A DNA stretch of 23,858 bases from positions 1 to 23,858 of the forward strand of contig SKYG01000007.1 of NCBI GenBank assembly GCA_007128045.1, read 5' to 3'. The notes below the pieces were generated by a model. It saw nothing but the letters and a program-made list of their open reading frames with translations. It was not told the origin of the DNA and searched no databases. Origin of the DNA: Bacteroidales bacterium. GTDB taxonomy: Bacteria; Bacteroidota; Bacteroidia; Bacteroidales; UBA7960. Both the position numbers and the translations under genes were made by a program. Every line of letters begins with the position of its first letter. The first letter of the stretch is position 1. Shown here one piece after another: positions 16,556-23,858 of the stretch.

Positions 16556-17474
16556 AGATTTTAAATGCTGGTTTAAGACAAACGGACAAACGGTTCATTC
16601 TGATCTGTAAAAATACACATTCTTTTGATCCAAAGCCACTATAAAATCTGGCAAGGTTTTTATCTGACGATCCTTCAAAGTCTAACACGAGTTGCTGCCC
16701 GGCGTGGTCTTTAATATAAGAATCGACGAGCAAAAACATAGCTCCGTTTTCACGGGCGGCCTGATCTGAACCGGAGAACAGAAGAATTACCTTGTTTTGG
16801 CTCCGGTAAAAGACCATGCCTGCACAGAAATTATTTTCACGGGTATACGCTGAATAGATTGATACCAGTCCGCGATGAATACCAGCATATATTAAATGCT
16901 TCAACACCTGATAGTCTTGCTCAGAAAAAGACCTAAGGGTCTTGCCACGATTCTGCCTGAATGTGTCTATGATTGTTTCGGGGCGTCCATGTCTGGCAAT
17001 AAACAAGTCATGCTTTTTTGCCTTCTTGAGATTTCTGGAGGTATTTGAAACGTAACCAGAACACAACTGACCATAAGAAGATGATAGATCCAGTTCGTAG
17101 GTGGGTAGTCTCCGTGTGGTAAAAGCACCAAAATCCGGTACTATATTGCTGGTGTTAAGATTTGTATCTATATACCTGAAATGATTTGGTATGGCATTCA
17201 GAAAGTTCTGGCAAACTAACGAAGTAGCCGGCACAACACTAAAAACGCCAAGCTGTTGCACGAAAAATGGTTGGTAGATATATTGTATTCCGAATTTTTT
17301 TCTTTTTGGAAGCGGCATAACTGCCTTGTAATCGTCCTCCACCAGTATGTCCCAATCGTCAGCAACCATATCAAGATACCACGAATACGCATATACCATG
17401 CCATTCATTGACTGGTTGATGCACTGGTCATACTTTTCAAAATCAATCTCTTTATGTGTCAGGTATGTAATCAT
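16533..17474 (-). CDS. GNAT/FemAB-like acyltransferase
   Basis: 313 residues, no signal peptide or membrane segment. The layout suggests two tandem GNAT-like halves as in FemAB enzymes. The C-terminal half has the LVSIYSAYTRENNFCAGMVF strand region, the GAMFLLVDSYI segment, and a closing DFEGSSDKNLARFYSGFG, as in acyltransferases that add groups to cell-wall peptides or polysaccharides. The substrate is unknown. It starts 19 bases after the polysaccharide deacetylase stop and overlaps upp, so the three probably form one transcript. The deacetylase pairing suggests a role in surface polysaccharide or peptidoglycan modification; this is inference. Similarity to a specific named enzyme is not certain. 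Confidence 0.75.
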   Translation of the reverse strand: MITYLTHKEIDFEKYDQCINQSMNGMVYAYSWYLDMVADDWDILVEDDYKAVMPLPKRKKFGIQYIYQPFFVQQLGVFSVVPATSLVCQNFLNAIPNHFRYIDTNLNTSNIVPDFGAFTTRRLPTYELDLSSSYGQLCSGYVSNTSRNLKKAKKHDLFIARHGRPETIIDTFRQNRGKTLRSFSEQDYQVLKHLIYAGIHRGLVSIYSAYTRENNFCAGMVFYRSQNKVILLFSGSDQAARENGAMFLLVDSYIKDHAGQQLVLDFEGSSDKNLARFYSGFGSKECVFLQIRMNRLSVCLKPAFKIYDTCFRS

Positions 17475-17493
17475 ATCATCAAAAAATCATCTG

Positions 17494-18804
17494 TTATGAG
17501 GCAGCCATTGTCAACATATCCCTGTAAACCTTTAACCATCCCTGCCATTGCCCGCGATCACTAAAAGAATCATTATGCCACAAAGATATGAATGTACCAT
17601 TAACGGCCCTTACTTTTTCCATCAGGTCTGTAATTATCTGGATGGCCTGCTGTGGGTTGAGATGCATATAATCCTTCAATGTACCATCCATAATAGTTAG
17701 AGGAAATACTTTTAAGCTGGTTACAGATTCTTTGTGTATATCGTAAAAATAGAAAGGTGTACAGGTACCTGCACGAAATCCTGGAAGTGAGGCATAACCC
17801 ATTGAGAAATCATATAAAACATCGTTTTGTATCAAAGTTCTGTAGGTTTTCGGAATGGAAAGCATTAAATAATGCTGTCTGCTATATTCAACAGGACGGT
17901 TCAGTATAGATGCCAGTTGTCTGATTTCTGTCGTAACCTTTTTGTCATCAGTATTTGAAGAAAACGATGGATGAATACCCACTGTGGCATAGTCGCCAAT
18001 TTTTTTTACCAGATTCTGAAATGACTTTGATGAAACGGAAATATTCTTGTCGTAAGGTCCGTGGTCGCCGCACAGAAAAAAATAACAGGCTTTCAAACCA
18101 AACGTTTTATGCAGAGACAGCTGCAGATCGTAAGTATCAAACGGATCGCGTTCCTGTTTGGCAAGCACCCGGTATCGTTGCCGGATTGATTTTATATCGA
18201 GTGCTACAAGAGATGATATGCTGCCATAAAGTGTTCTGATCAGACTCCTGCCTTTATAAGCAAAAGCCACATCCACATCAATCGTAGGAATAAATTGAAA
18301 GGAACGGGGAGGGAAGGCAATAAACGGATATACTATGGATAGTGATTGCCTGAGTATCATGGCGTAATGATCTACCACCGGATACCTGAGAAAACCTTTT
18401 TTACTGGAAAAACTTTCACTGGCTTCAAAGCGGCCGAAACGGTCTTTCACAAACGGCAGGTATTCTTCATACCGGCTGGTGAGATAAAATGCCGCAGAGA
18501 ATGGATCAAATCCCAAATTGCAGTGAGGGTCTTCGGAGGGGAACAAAACAGGCAATCCATCCCTAATGATATGTTTCGGCTCAAAATGACGTACACCCCT
18601 TTCGGTAAGTAGCTCTGCAGCATGTATATAAAAGCCATTTGTCACATAGCGTTTATTTCCATACAGGATCTTTGCTCCATGATAGTTAGTAAATTCGTTG
18701 ATATCATTGGTGATCTGGTATTCCATTCCCAGAAGGGTCTTAAGTAACAGTCCCGCGGAGTAAGAAATACGGCTCGTAGTTTTACGACAGTAAATCAGGA
18801 TCAT
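17494..18804 (-). CDS. Polysaccharide deacetylase-family protein
   Basis: 436 residues. The N-terminal part (about 1-165) resembles the conserved domain that precedes Bacteroidota NodB-type domains: LIYCRKTTSRISYSAG, then RYEEYLPFVKDRFGRFEASES. The NodB-like part starts with FIPTIDVDVA (Asp176, Asp178) and has His278 in TVGIHPSFSSN; a late His in SLWHNDSFSD could complete the active site. The canonical second-motif HxxxH is not obvious, so activity and metal ligands need caution. No signal peptide is evident, so it may be cytoplasmic. It is the first gene of a minus-strand run with the GNAT-like gene and upp. A substrate cannot be named. Confidence 0.82.
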   Translation of the reverse strand: MILIYCRKTTSRISYSAGLLLKTLLGMEYQITNDINEFTNYHGAKILYGNKRYVTNGFYIHAAELLTERGVRHFEPKHIIRDGLPVLFPSEDPHCNLGFDPFSAAFYLTSRYEEYLPFVKDRFGRFEASESFSSKKGFLRYPVVDHYAMILRQSLSIVYPFIAFPPRSFQFIPTIDVDVAFAYKGRSLIRTLYGSISSLVALDIKSIRQRYRVLAKQERDPFDTYDLQLSLHKTFGLKACYFFLCGDHGPYDKNISVSSKSFQNLVKKIGDYATVGIHPSFSSNTDDKKVTTEIRQLASILNRPVEYSRQHYLMLSIPKTYRTLIQNDVLYDFSMGYASLPGFRAGTCTPFYFYDIHKESVTSLKVFPLTIMDGTLKDYMHLNPQQAIQIITDLMEKVRAVNGTFISLWHNDSFSDRGQWQGWLKVYRDMLTMAAS

Positions 18805-18874
18805 GATGCAACGAAAGTAAATGAATCAGGATAAAGGTAAATGTTTTTGGTAAGACCATCAAGACAATTTCCAT

Positions 18875-19591
18875 TTATAGCAGGCCTTCATCGGCATAGC
18901 TGAAATAGTTGTTGCCGGCTACAATAATATGATCCAGCACTGGCAACTCCAGAAACTTTCCTGACTCCTGGCACTTTCTTGTAACCAGGTTGTCATTACT
19001 GCTGGGTTTTATCATGCCCGACGGATGGTTATGGCATAAAATGATGGCTGAAGCATTGTCTTCCAGGGCCAGTTTGAAAATTTTCTTTGGGTCAGCCACG
19101 GTGCCGGCCACACTCCCTTCACTGATACAGATGGTTCGTTTTATTTTATTGCCTCTATTCAGGGTGATGATCCAAAACTCTTCATACGCCTGGTCGCCAA
19201 TGATAGGCTGCATCAGTTCAAAAGCATCCCTGCTGGAGGTGATACTGCCCTTTTTCAGACTTTCACCCAGGTTTCTGCGCCGGCCAAGTTCCAGTGCAGC
19301 AATGATGTTGATGGCCTTTGCCGGGCCAATGCCTCTAAACCGTGATAAATCATTCATGGTCATCCCAGACAGTTCTGCAAGGTTATTGGAAACACTTCCC
19401 AGAATTCTTTTTGAAAGATCTACAGCAGACTCATCAGCAGTTCCTGAACCGATTATGATGGCGAGCAATTCGGCGTCTGTCAGCGCCTTCTTACTTTTGC
19501 TGATCATCTTTTCCCTGGGTCTGTCACCAACAGCCCAATTTTTTATCCCTCTGATGGCTTTATAGTTGGTGTCTAAATGGGGGTCATTCAT
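18875..19591 (-). CDS. radC: RadC family JAB-domain protein
   Basis: 238 residues from ATG 19591; a TTG at 19624 in frame is possible but lies next to a terminator. The start gives MNDPHLDTNYKAIRGIKNW, followed by the family's DRPREKM and LTDAELLAIIIGSG, then a helix-hairpin-helix segment (FRGIGPAKA) and the JAB/MPN metallo-domain with HNHPSG and a downstream PSSND (H-x-H...S..D). RadC was named for a DNA-repair phenotype in E. coli that was later questioned; the biochemical function is uncertain. It follows the tRNA-Glu/rpsT/tRNA-Glu unit, but an intrinsic terminator lies between, so radC should have its own promoter; none is clearly visible. Confidence 0.9.
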   Translation of the reverse strand: MNDPHLDTNYKAIRGIKNWAVGDRPREKMISKSKKALTDAELLAIIIGSGTADESAVDLSKRILGSVSNNLAELSGMTMNDLSRFRGIGPAKAINIIAALELGRRRNLGESLKKGSITSSRDAFELMQPIIGDQAYEEFWIITLNRGNKIKRTICISEGSVAGTVADPKKIFKLALEDNASAIILCHNHPSGMIKPSSNDNLVTRKCQESGKFLELPVLDHIIVAGNNYFSYADEGLL

Positions 19592-19636
19592 CTTGGTTTG
19601 GATATTTTTGATGCTAATATCCAAATAATTTCACAT

Positions 19637-19667
19637 AAAAAAAAGACCTTTTTCTGCAAAAGGTCTT
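19637..19667 (-). terminator. Terminator after tRNA-Glu (minus strand)
   Basis: The stem AAGACCTTTT (19643-19652) and AAAAGGTCTT (19658-19667) with a 5-base loop is followed on the minus strand by eight T. It should end the tRNA-rpsT-tRNA transcript, 83 bases beyond the second tRNA and before radC. Confidence 0.85.
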
Positions 19668-19749
19668 AATCTGTATTCTTTAAGCATTATATTCAGGTCA
19701 GATGCAAGGGGTCGGAAGCCGCAGACATAGTAATAATGCAGTTTGGTTG

Positions 19750-19821
19750 TAGCCCGTAGGGGATTCGAACCCCTGTTACAAGGATGAAAACCTTGCGTCC
19801 TAACCCCTAGACGAACGGGCC
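19750..19821 (-). tRNA. tRNA-Glu (UUC), copy 2
   Basis: 72 bases without encoded CCA. The anticodon loop TTTTCAT holds TTC at positions 34-36 between CAAGG and CCTTG. The T arm is AGGGG TTCGAAT CCCCT and the acceptor is GGCCCGT against ACGGGCT, with a G-U first pair. It is identical to the copy at 20182-20253. It reads GAA and GAG codons and is probably processed from a transcript shared with rpsT. Confidence 0.95.
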
Positions 19822-19894
19822 TGGTCTTTCTTGTATCTCACCAGATTACTGAAGGTGAATTTGTACGCAAAAGCAAGGTTGTAAACCAATGCTG

Positions 19895-20149
19895 CTATTG
19901 CAATTGATTTACGTGCTTCATCAGGCTGGATTTCAAATTTGAAGCTTTATTCTTATGAATAACTGATTTTTTAGCCAACTTATCTACCAAAGAAATAACC
20001 CTGGGAAGGTCAGTCAGTGCTTCCTGCTTCTCTTTTGTTGCACGTAATTTTCTGATCGCGGTACGAGCTGATTTGGCATAATACCTGTTTCTAAGCCTCT
20101 TGGCATTATTAGAACGAATTCTCTTTTGCGCTGATTTGTGATTTGCCAT
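19895..20149 (-). CDS. rpsT: 30S ribosomal protein S20
   Basis: 84 residues. MANHKSAQKRIRSNNAKRLR is the S20 N-terminus, followed by highly basic helices (YAKSARTAIRKLRATKEK) and a C-terminal KKSVIHKNKASNLKSSLM. S20 binds 16S rRNA in the small subunit. The frame is open much further upstream, but those codons translate the upstream tRNA-Glu and promoter region, so ATG 20149 is the start. It lies between two identical tRNA-Glu genes on the same strand, 32 bases after one and 73 before the other, so it is likely expressed from the tRNA promoter. Confidence 0.96.
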   Translation of the reverse strand: MANHKSAQKRIRSNNAKRLRNRYYAKSARTAIRKLRATKEKQEALTDLPRVISLVDKLAKKSVIHKNKASNLKSSLMKHVNQLQ

Positions 20150-20181
20150 GATAATAATAAATAATATATTTCTGTATTTTG

Positions 20182-20253
20182 TAGCCCGTAGGGGATTCGA
20201 ACCCCTGTTACAAGGATGAAAACCTTGCGTCCTAACCCCTAGACGAACGGGCC
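20182..20253 (-). tRNA. tRNA-Glu (UUC), copy 1
   Basis: 72 bases, same fold and anticodon TTC as the copy at 19750-19821. Identity extends a few bases outside the gene, giving a 77-base perfect direct repeat (20179-20255 and 19747-19823). A strong promoter lies 21 bases upstream. CCA is not encoded. Confidence 0.95.
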
Positions 20254-20274
20254 TGATTATCCGAAAAAGGAGTG

Positions 20275-20306
20275 CAAATGTAATACAATTTTCCTTTTCC
20301 ACAAAA
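20275..20306 (-). promoter_or_regulatory. Promoter of the tRNA-Glu/rpsT/tRNA-Glu unit
   Basis: On the minus strand TTTTG (20306-20302), a 19-base spacer and TACATTTG (20282-20275), an exact TAnnTTTG match, 21 bases before the mature tRNA 5' end. Confidence 0.75.
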
Positions 20307-20522
20307 CTGTTTGGAAAAAACAACCACTTTTTACGGTAGATTTATACAGGTTTGTGAAAATATTTTAAAAATTTATTAACATTGTCGGAATGATTAGAAA
20401 AAACTGTTATTTTGCAGCGAAATTGTTCTGGAACAGGTATTATAATAGGTTTTTAACTGTTGTTAAACGGCTGTTTTTGTAAAAAAAACTTTCTCTCTTA
20501 TAAAACACCGGTTTCAACACAA

Positions 20523-20548
20523 TTGTTAATAGCTTTTTTGTATATTTG
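20523..20548 (+). promoter_or_regulatory. Candidate promoter of the TPR lipoprotein gene
   Basis: TATATTTG at 20541-20548 matches TAnnTTTG. TTG at 20523-20525 is 15 bases upstream, shorter than the usual 17-23, so only the -7 element is convincing. It implies a 5' leader of about 70 bases. Confidence 0.55.
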
Positions 20549-20625
20549 TATTCTTTTATCATCTTACGCAATCACCTAAATCTTTTTATAAGCAAATTCA
20601 GATTAACCAACACAAAGAGAAAACT

Positions 20626-22365
20626 ATGAAAAACTTTAACTTTAAACTATTTTCCGTAATGCTTATTACGGCGGTAATTGTCAGCAGCTGCGGTTTCAGG
20701 CAGATGGTGAAAAACTATGAAAGCGGAGTCAGCTATACACCAGAGGTTAACCCGCTTGAGAATCACGGTGGTCAGGTAGCAGCCAGGGTTCAGGGGAATA
20801 TTCTTGATGGATACTTCCATCGCAAAGCCGTTCTTGAACTTACTCCTGTACTTAAGCATGAAGGAGGAGAAGAAGTTTTTCCTACCTTAACGTTACGTGG
20901 GTCAAGAACTACCACTGAAGGTACGATGGTTAATCGTGACAGGGCATCCAGTTTTCACCTGAATAATGTTGTTGCGTTTCAACCCGAGATGCTTGCCTCT
21001 GAATTGTATGTTCGTGCCCGTATCTATAAAGAAGGCCGAAGCGACAATGCAACAGTTCTGGAAGAAAGAAAAGTTGCTGATGGTGTTATTAATACTTCTC
21101 AGATGGTCATGCATGACCAGGAACCTTTCCTGGCTCCGCATGAATATGAAAAGGAAACCATTATTACCAGAAAAGGGAATATTTACTTTGCCTACATGCG
21201 CCATAATTTGAATATGCGCTATGCACTGAATACAACTCCAGAAGCTCAGGCTGCACTTAAAGAAGTGGAAGACCAGCTAAAAATGGAATGGGAAATCAAG
21301 TCTATTGAGGTAAATGCCTGGGCATCACCCGAAGGTGAGGTGGCATTTAACGAGAAACTGTCAGAAAATCGTTCAAAAACGGGTGAAAGATACGCTTTGG
21401 ATATGTACCGCAGACTGGATCGTGAGATGGGAAAGAGTCTGAATTTGCCGGCTCCTGTCGTAGCTGCCAAAGGAGAAGATTTTGACGGATTTATGACCAA
21501 ACTCAATGCGTCAAACCTTCCCGACAAACAAGCTATTGCCAATGTGATCAACAGCCAGATCGCTCCTGCTGAGCGTGAGAGAAGAATCAAAGACATGACC
21601 CTGATATATGGCGAGATTGAAAAGATCCTCGAACCTCTTCGTCGCGCTGAACTGGTAGTACAAGTATATGAGCCAAAGAAAACAGACCAGGAGATGATGA
21701 CACTGGCAGTTAGTAATCCTTCCCAACTGGATGAGAAAGAACTTCTCTATGCTGCTACCCTGCACGATAATATGGACACCAAGCTGAACATTTACAAATC
21801 TGCTCAGCGTCTGTTCCCCAACAGCTACAAAGGATATAACAACGCCGCTTATGTTTATATCAACAAAGGCGATAATGCTGCCGCAGCCAGCGAGCTTGAA
21901 AGAGCAAACCAGCTTTCACCAGGAATGCCATGCGTACAAAATAACCTCGGGATTCTGGCCGCAAGAGCCGGTGACGACGCCAGCGCCAAGTCATTCTACG
22001 AAGCTGCCAAAGCAAGAGGGCTTAACTCTGACTACAACTTGGGAATCAGCCTGATCAGAGAAGGTGTGTACCAGGCAGCACTCAATGGATTTGCCGGACG
22101 CACATGTACCTATAACATTGCGTTGGCACAATTAATGAATGGAAATGCCGATGCAGCGTTATCTACGCTGAACTGCGCCCCGGAATCTGCAAAGGTTTCT
22201 TACCTGAAAGCAGTCGTTTATGCCCAAAGAGACAACGCCAATCAGGTGTATGAAAACCTTGGCAAAGCCATTCAACAAGATCCTTCATTGAAAGAAGTAG
22301 CTAAAAAAGACCGCCAATTTATTCGTTACTTCTCTGCAAGTCAATTCCAAAATCTGGTTAACTAA
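20626..22365 (+). CDS. Lipoprotein with OmpA-like segment and TPR repeats
   Basis: 579 residues. A signal peptide ends in a lipobox (VIVSS then Cys22). Residues about 40-200 are strand-rich and Bacteroidota-specific. Residues about 224-270 (VNAWASPEG, then LSENRSKTGERYALDMY) resemble an OmpA-like peptidoglycan-binding core. Residues about 390-500 carry TPRs (GYNNAAYVYINKGDNAAAAS, then NNLGILAARAGD). I recall this domain order from conserved Bacteroidales lipoproteins of unknown function. A periplasmic or outer-membrane scaffold role, perhaps contacting peptidoglycan, is inferred. It is monocistronic, with its own -7 element and a strong terminator, which suggests steady, possibly high expression. 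Confidence 0.85.
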   Translation: MKNFNFKLFSVMLITAVIVSSCGFRQMVKNYESGVSYTPEVNPLENHGGQVAARVQGNILDGYFHRKAVLELTPVLKHEGGEEVFPTLTLRGSRTTTEGTMVNRDRASSFHLNNVVAFQPEMLASELYVRARIYKEGRSDNATVLEERKVADGVINTSQMVMHDQEPFLAPHEYEKETIITRKGNIYFAYMRHNLNMRYALNTTPEAQAALKEVEDQLKMEWEIKSIEVNAWASPEGEVAFNEKLSENRSKTGERYALDMYRRLDREMGKSLNLPAPVVAAKGEDFDGFMTKLNASNLPDKQAIANVINSQIAPAERERRIKDMTLIYGEIEKILEPLRRAELVVQVYEPKKTDQEMMTLAVSNPSQLDEKELLYAATLHDNMDTKLNIYKSAQRLFPNSYKGYNNAAYVYINKGDNAAAASELERANQLSPGMPCVQNNLGILAARAGDDASAKSFYEAAKARGLNSDYNLGISLIREGVYQAALNGFAGRTCTYNIALAQLMNGNADAALSTLNCAPESAKVSYLKAVVYAQRDNANQVYENLGKAIQQDPSLKEVAKKDRQFIRYFSASQFQNLVN

Positions 22366-22393
22366 ATCATCAGATAACATACTTCCAGGAAAA

Positions 22394-22426
22394 GCCGCTA
22401 CGGGTAATACCGCAGCGGCTTTTTTT
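22394..22426 (+). terminator. Rho-independent terminator after the TPR lipoprotein
   Basis: The stem GCCGCT-a-CGG (22394-22403) and CCG-c-AGCGGC (22410-22419) with one mismatch and loop GTAATA is followed by seven T. It lies 28 bases after the stop codon. Confidence 0.9.
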
Positions 22427-22532
22427 ATTATCCGGGATTGGTTATTTGAACTTCATTATGGGTGGTCAAAAGCCAACAGAAAATAGTGTTTTGTTTAGGA
22501 AGCAACACAAAACATCGTATGCAATAAATTGA

Positions 22533-23168
22533 TCAGGAAAGTTTGACTTTGGTGATTCCACGTGGATAGTCCTGGTTGATAGTCTCAACTATCAGCTGAA
22601 AGTGCTCGGGATAAGCAACAAAGTCAAGGGTATTGATGTCTAATAACAAGATTCTTAAAGAAGGTTGTTGCTTCAGGTAGTTAAAATAGCTGTCCTGAAT
22701 TTTTTCAAGGTATTCGTCAGGGATACGCTGTTCATACTCACGTCCACGGTTACGAATGTTGTGTTGTAACTTTTTTACGCCAACAAATAAATGCACCAGT
22801 ATGTCTGGTCTTGGAAGGTGGGCATTCATGATGTTAAACAAGGTGATAAACAACTGATACTCGTCGTCGTTAAGTGTTTTACGGGCAAAGATCAAAGACT
22901 TATTAAGAAAATAATCTGAAATGGTAAAATCAGAAAAGAGCTCCTGATTGGCAAGCTCCTTTTTCAACTGCTGGTACCTCTCGGCAAGAAATGATAACTC
23001 AAGGGGAAATGCATATTTCTCCTGATCTTCGTAAAACTTAGCCAGAAAAGGATTGTCTTCAAATTGCTCCAGGATAAGCTTGCCGTTGTATTTTTGGGCA
23101 ATCCTGGTAGCCAGGGTGGTTTTTCCTGCACCAATATTTCCCTCAACAGCTATATAATTGTATCGCAT
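22533..23168 (-). CDS. Deoxynucleoside kinase
   Basis: 211 residues from ATG 23168; a TTG at 23174 would add two residues. The P-loop GNIGAGKT (about residues 10-17) phosphate-binding motif is followed by a typical deoxynucleoside kinase core: LEQFEDNPFLAKFY, FLAERYQQ, and an arginine-rich lid-like stretch (RNRGREYEQRIPDEYLEKI). The enzyme phosphorylates deoxynucleosides for salvage; whether adenosine-, guanosine- or pyrimidine-specific cannot be read. It lies downstream of folK with a 112-base gap and may be co-transcribed. The C-terminus is intact. Confidence 0.88.
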   Translation of the reverse strand: MRYNYIAVEGNIGAGKTTLATRIAQKYNGKLILEQFEDNPFLAKFYEDQEKYAFPLELSFLAERYQQLKKELANQELFSDFTISDYFLNKSLIFARKTLNDDEYQLFITLFNIMNAHLPRPDILVHLFVGVKKLQHNIRNRGREYEQRIPDEYLEKIQDSYFNYLKQQPSLRILLLDINTLDFVAYPEHFQLIVETINQDYPRGITKVKLS

Positions 23169-23280
23169 AATCAACCCTCAAATGATTCATGTATTTGATG
23201 CGCCCTGTAACTCTCTGACTACCCAACCACTAACACGAGTAATTTAACAACTCAGCGCCGGAACCCTAAGCTGGCTATTA

Positions 23281-23796
23281 TTAACTATCAACATGACCAA
23301 CCACTTGTTCGGGCAATTGTGTTGCATGAAGGGGGTCATCACATCTTCTTATCAACTCCTTGATACTGAGCTTAAAGATTGGATGAATCAGACCCGGAGC
23401 AATATCGATCAAAGGTTGTAATGCAAACCTGCGAAGGTGCAAACGAGGATGTGGCACCTCCAAACCAGGCTCAGAAATGATCATTTCATCAATAAATAAA
23501 ATGTCAATATCGATGTTTCTGGATTCTACTCCCCCTTTTGTACGTACCCGCCCCAGGGTCTTTTCAATAGTCATTACTTCTCGGATCAACTTCATGGGAT
23601 GAAGTTTACTTGACAGACATAATGCCTGATTAATAAACATAGTTTCTGACTCCATTCCCCAGGGTTCAGTTTGATAAAGTGGACTTGCATGCAAAACTTC
23701 TCCTACATGCATGTGAAGCATATCCGAGGCTTTAGCAAATGCTTCACGCACATTGCCGGTGTTTCCACCTAATAATATATACACATGGTGCATCAT
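23281..23796 (-). CDS. folK: 2-amino-4-hydroxy-6-hydroxymethyldihydropteridine pyrophosphokinase
   Basis: 171 residues from ATG 23796; an adjacent ATG at 23793 and a TTG at 23811 are alternatives. The enzyme transfers pyrophosphate from ATP to the pterin in folate synthesis. Visible motifs are VYILLGGNTGN near the N-terminus, SPLYQTEPWG, the signature GGVESRNIDIDILF with the metal-binding Asp pair, and VPHPRLHLRRFALQPLIDI. Length and motifs are typical. Folate and pterin chemistry links it loosely to queD elsewhere in the window. Its promoter is outside or at the window edge. Confidence 0.94.
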   Translation of the reverse strand: MMHHVYILLGGNTGNVREAFAKASDMLHMHVGEVLHASPLYQTEPWGMESETMFINQALCLSSKLHPMKLIREVMTIEKTLGRVRTKGGVESRNIDIDILFIDEMIISEPGLEVPHPRLHLRRFALQPLIDIAPGLIHPIFKLSIKELIRRCDDPLHATQLPEQVVGHVDS

Positions 23797-23858
23797 TCTA
23801 TCAATATACAATTAAAGGTGACTTAAGCTGAATTAAAAGCATGAATAATCCAGGTTAA

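Larger units (their letters stand above)
20254..20625. other. Divergent AT-rich intergenic region
   Basis: 372 bases without a gene. It holds the minus-strand tRNA-Glu promoter near 20275-20306 and a plus-strand -7 element at 20541-20548. The middle part (about 20320-20510) is AT-rich with several T and A runs. I see no other gene, RNA or repeat in it. Confidence 0.7.

Noticed and set aside
19251..19270. Partial octamer (TTTCAGACTTTCA) within radC
   Set aside because: It encodes conserved RadC residues on the minus strand, so the match is coincidental.
18990..19565. 191-codon open frame on the plus strand
   Set aside because: It lies entirely opposite radC, whose motifs are clear, and shows no protein-like pattern.
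19747..20255. tRNA-Glu repeats as attachment sites of an integrated element
   Set aside because: The interval holds only rpsT, with no integrase or mobile cargo, and the repeats are full tRNA genes.
20150..20323. Longer N-terminus for rpsT
   Set aside because: It would translate the tRNA-Glu gene and its promoter; the S20 protein begins MANHKSAQ at 20149.
22487..22514. Inverted repeat TGTTTTGT/ACAAAACA as a terminator of the kinase gene
   Set aside because: It is AT-rich with a 12-base loop and no following T run; too weak to call.

Overview
This window reads as a chromosomal, mostly housekeeping segment of a Bacteroidota genome, probably a Bacteroidales-like lineage. Four things point there. 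Several genes sit behind the Bacteroidota promoter pattern TAnnTTTG (best cases at 6706, 9497, 14538 and 20275). Shine-Dalgarno sequences are absent. The gliding pair gldE-gldD is adjacent. Several protein families are typical of the phylum: a DUF2807 adhesin-head lipoprotein, a DUF2807-barrel fusion, a C69 dipeptidase, and a lipoprotein with TPR repeats. The order-level placement is an inference.

Layout. 59-2313 holds two tandem DUF2807 genes, the first a lipoprotein and the second fused to an outer-membrane barrel, closed by a terminator. 2440-3183 is a YebC-family regulator, convergent with a minus-strand pair (6559 to 3155): a secreted C69 dipeptidase followed by a fused DppD-DppF-type ATPase. 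6807-11596 is plus-strand: an unknown lipoprotein, an alpha/beta hydrolase, a stand-alone TonB C-terminal domain protein, QueD, GldE and GldD. From 13004 down to 11628 is MgtE. From 18804 down to 13091 the minus strand carries a polysaccharide deacetylase, a GNAT/FemAB-like transferase, uracil phosphoribosyltransferase, a MacB/FtsX-type permease and pyruvate kinase. From 20253 down to 18875 lie tRNA-Glu, rpsT, a second identical tRNA-Glu, a terminator and radC. 20626-22365 is a large lipoprotein with an OmpA-like segment and TPRs. The window ends with minus-strand folK and a deoxynucleoside kinase.

I see no CRISPR array, prophage, transposase or defence system. The least expected content lies between genes. 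Two arrays of an 8-bp unit (TTTCAGAC and close variants) form the leader immediately before two start codons. A cluster of four GGACAGG...CCTGTCC hairpin palindromes, plus a related degenerate element, reaches into the 3' ends of two genes and supplies their last codons and stops. A third, different repeat-like sequence separates gldE from gldD. These look like dispersed REP-type or microsatellite-like elements shaping gene ends and leaders. They are the best candidates for something undescribed, but the sequence alone cannot show function.
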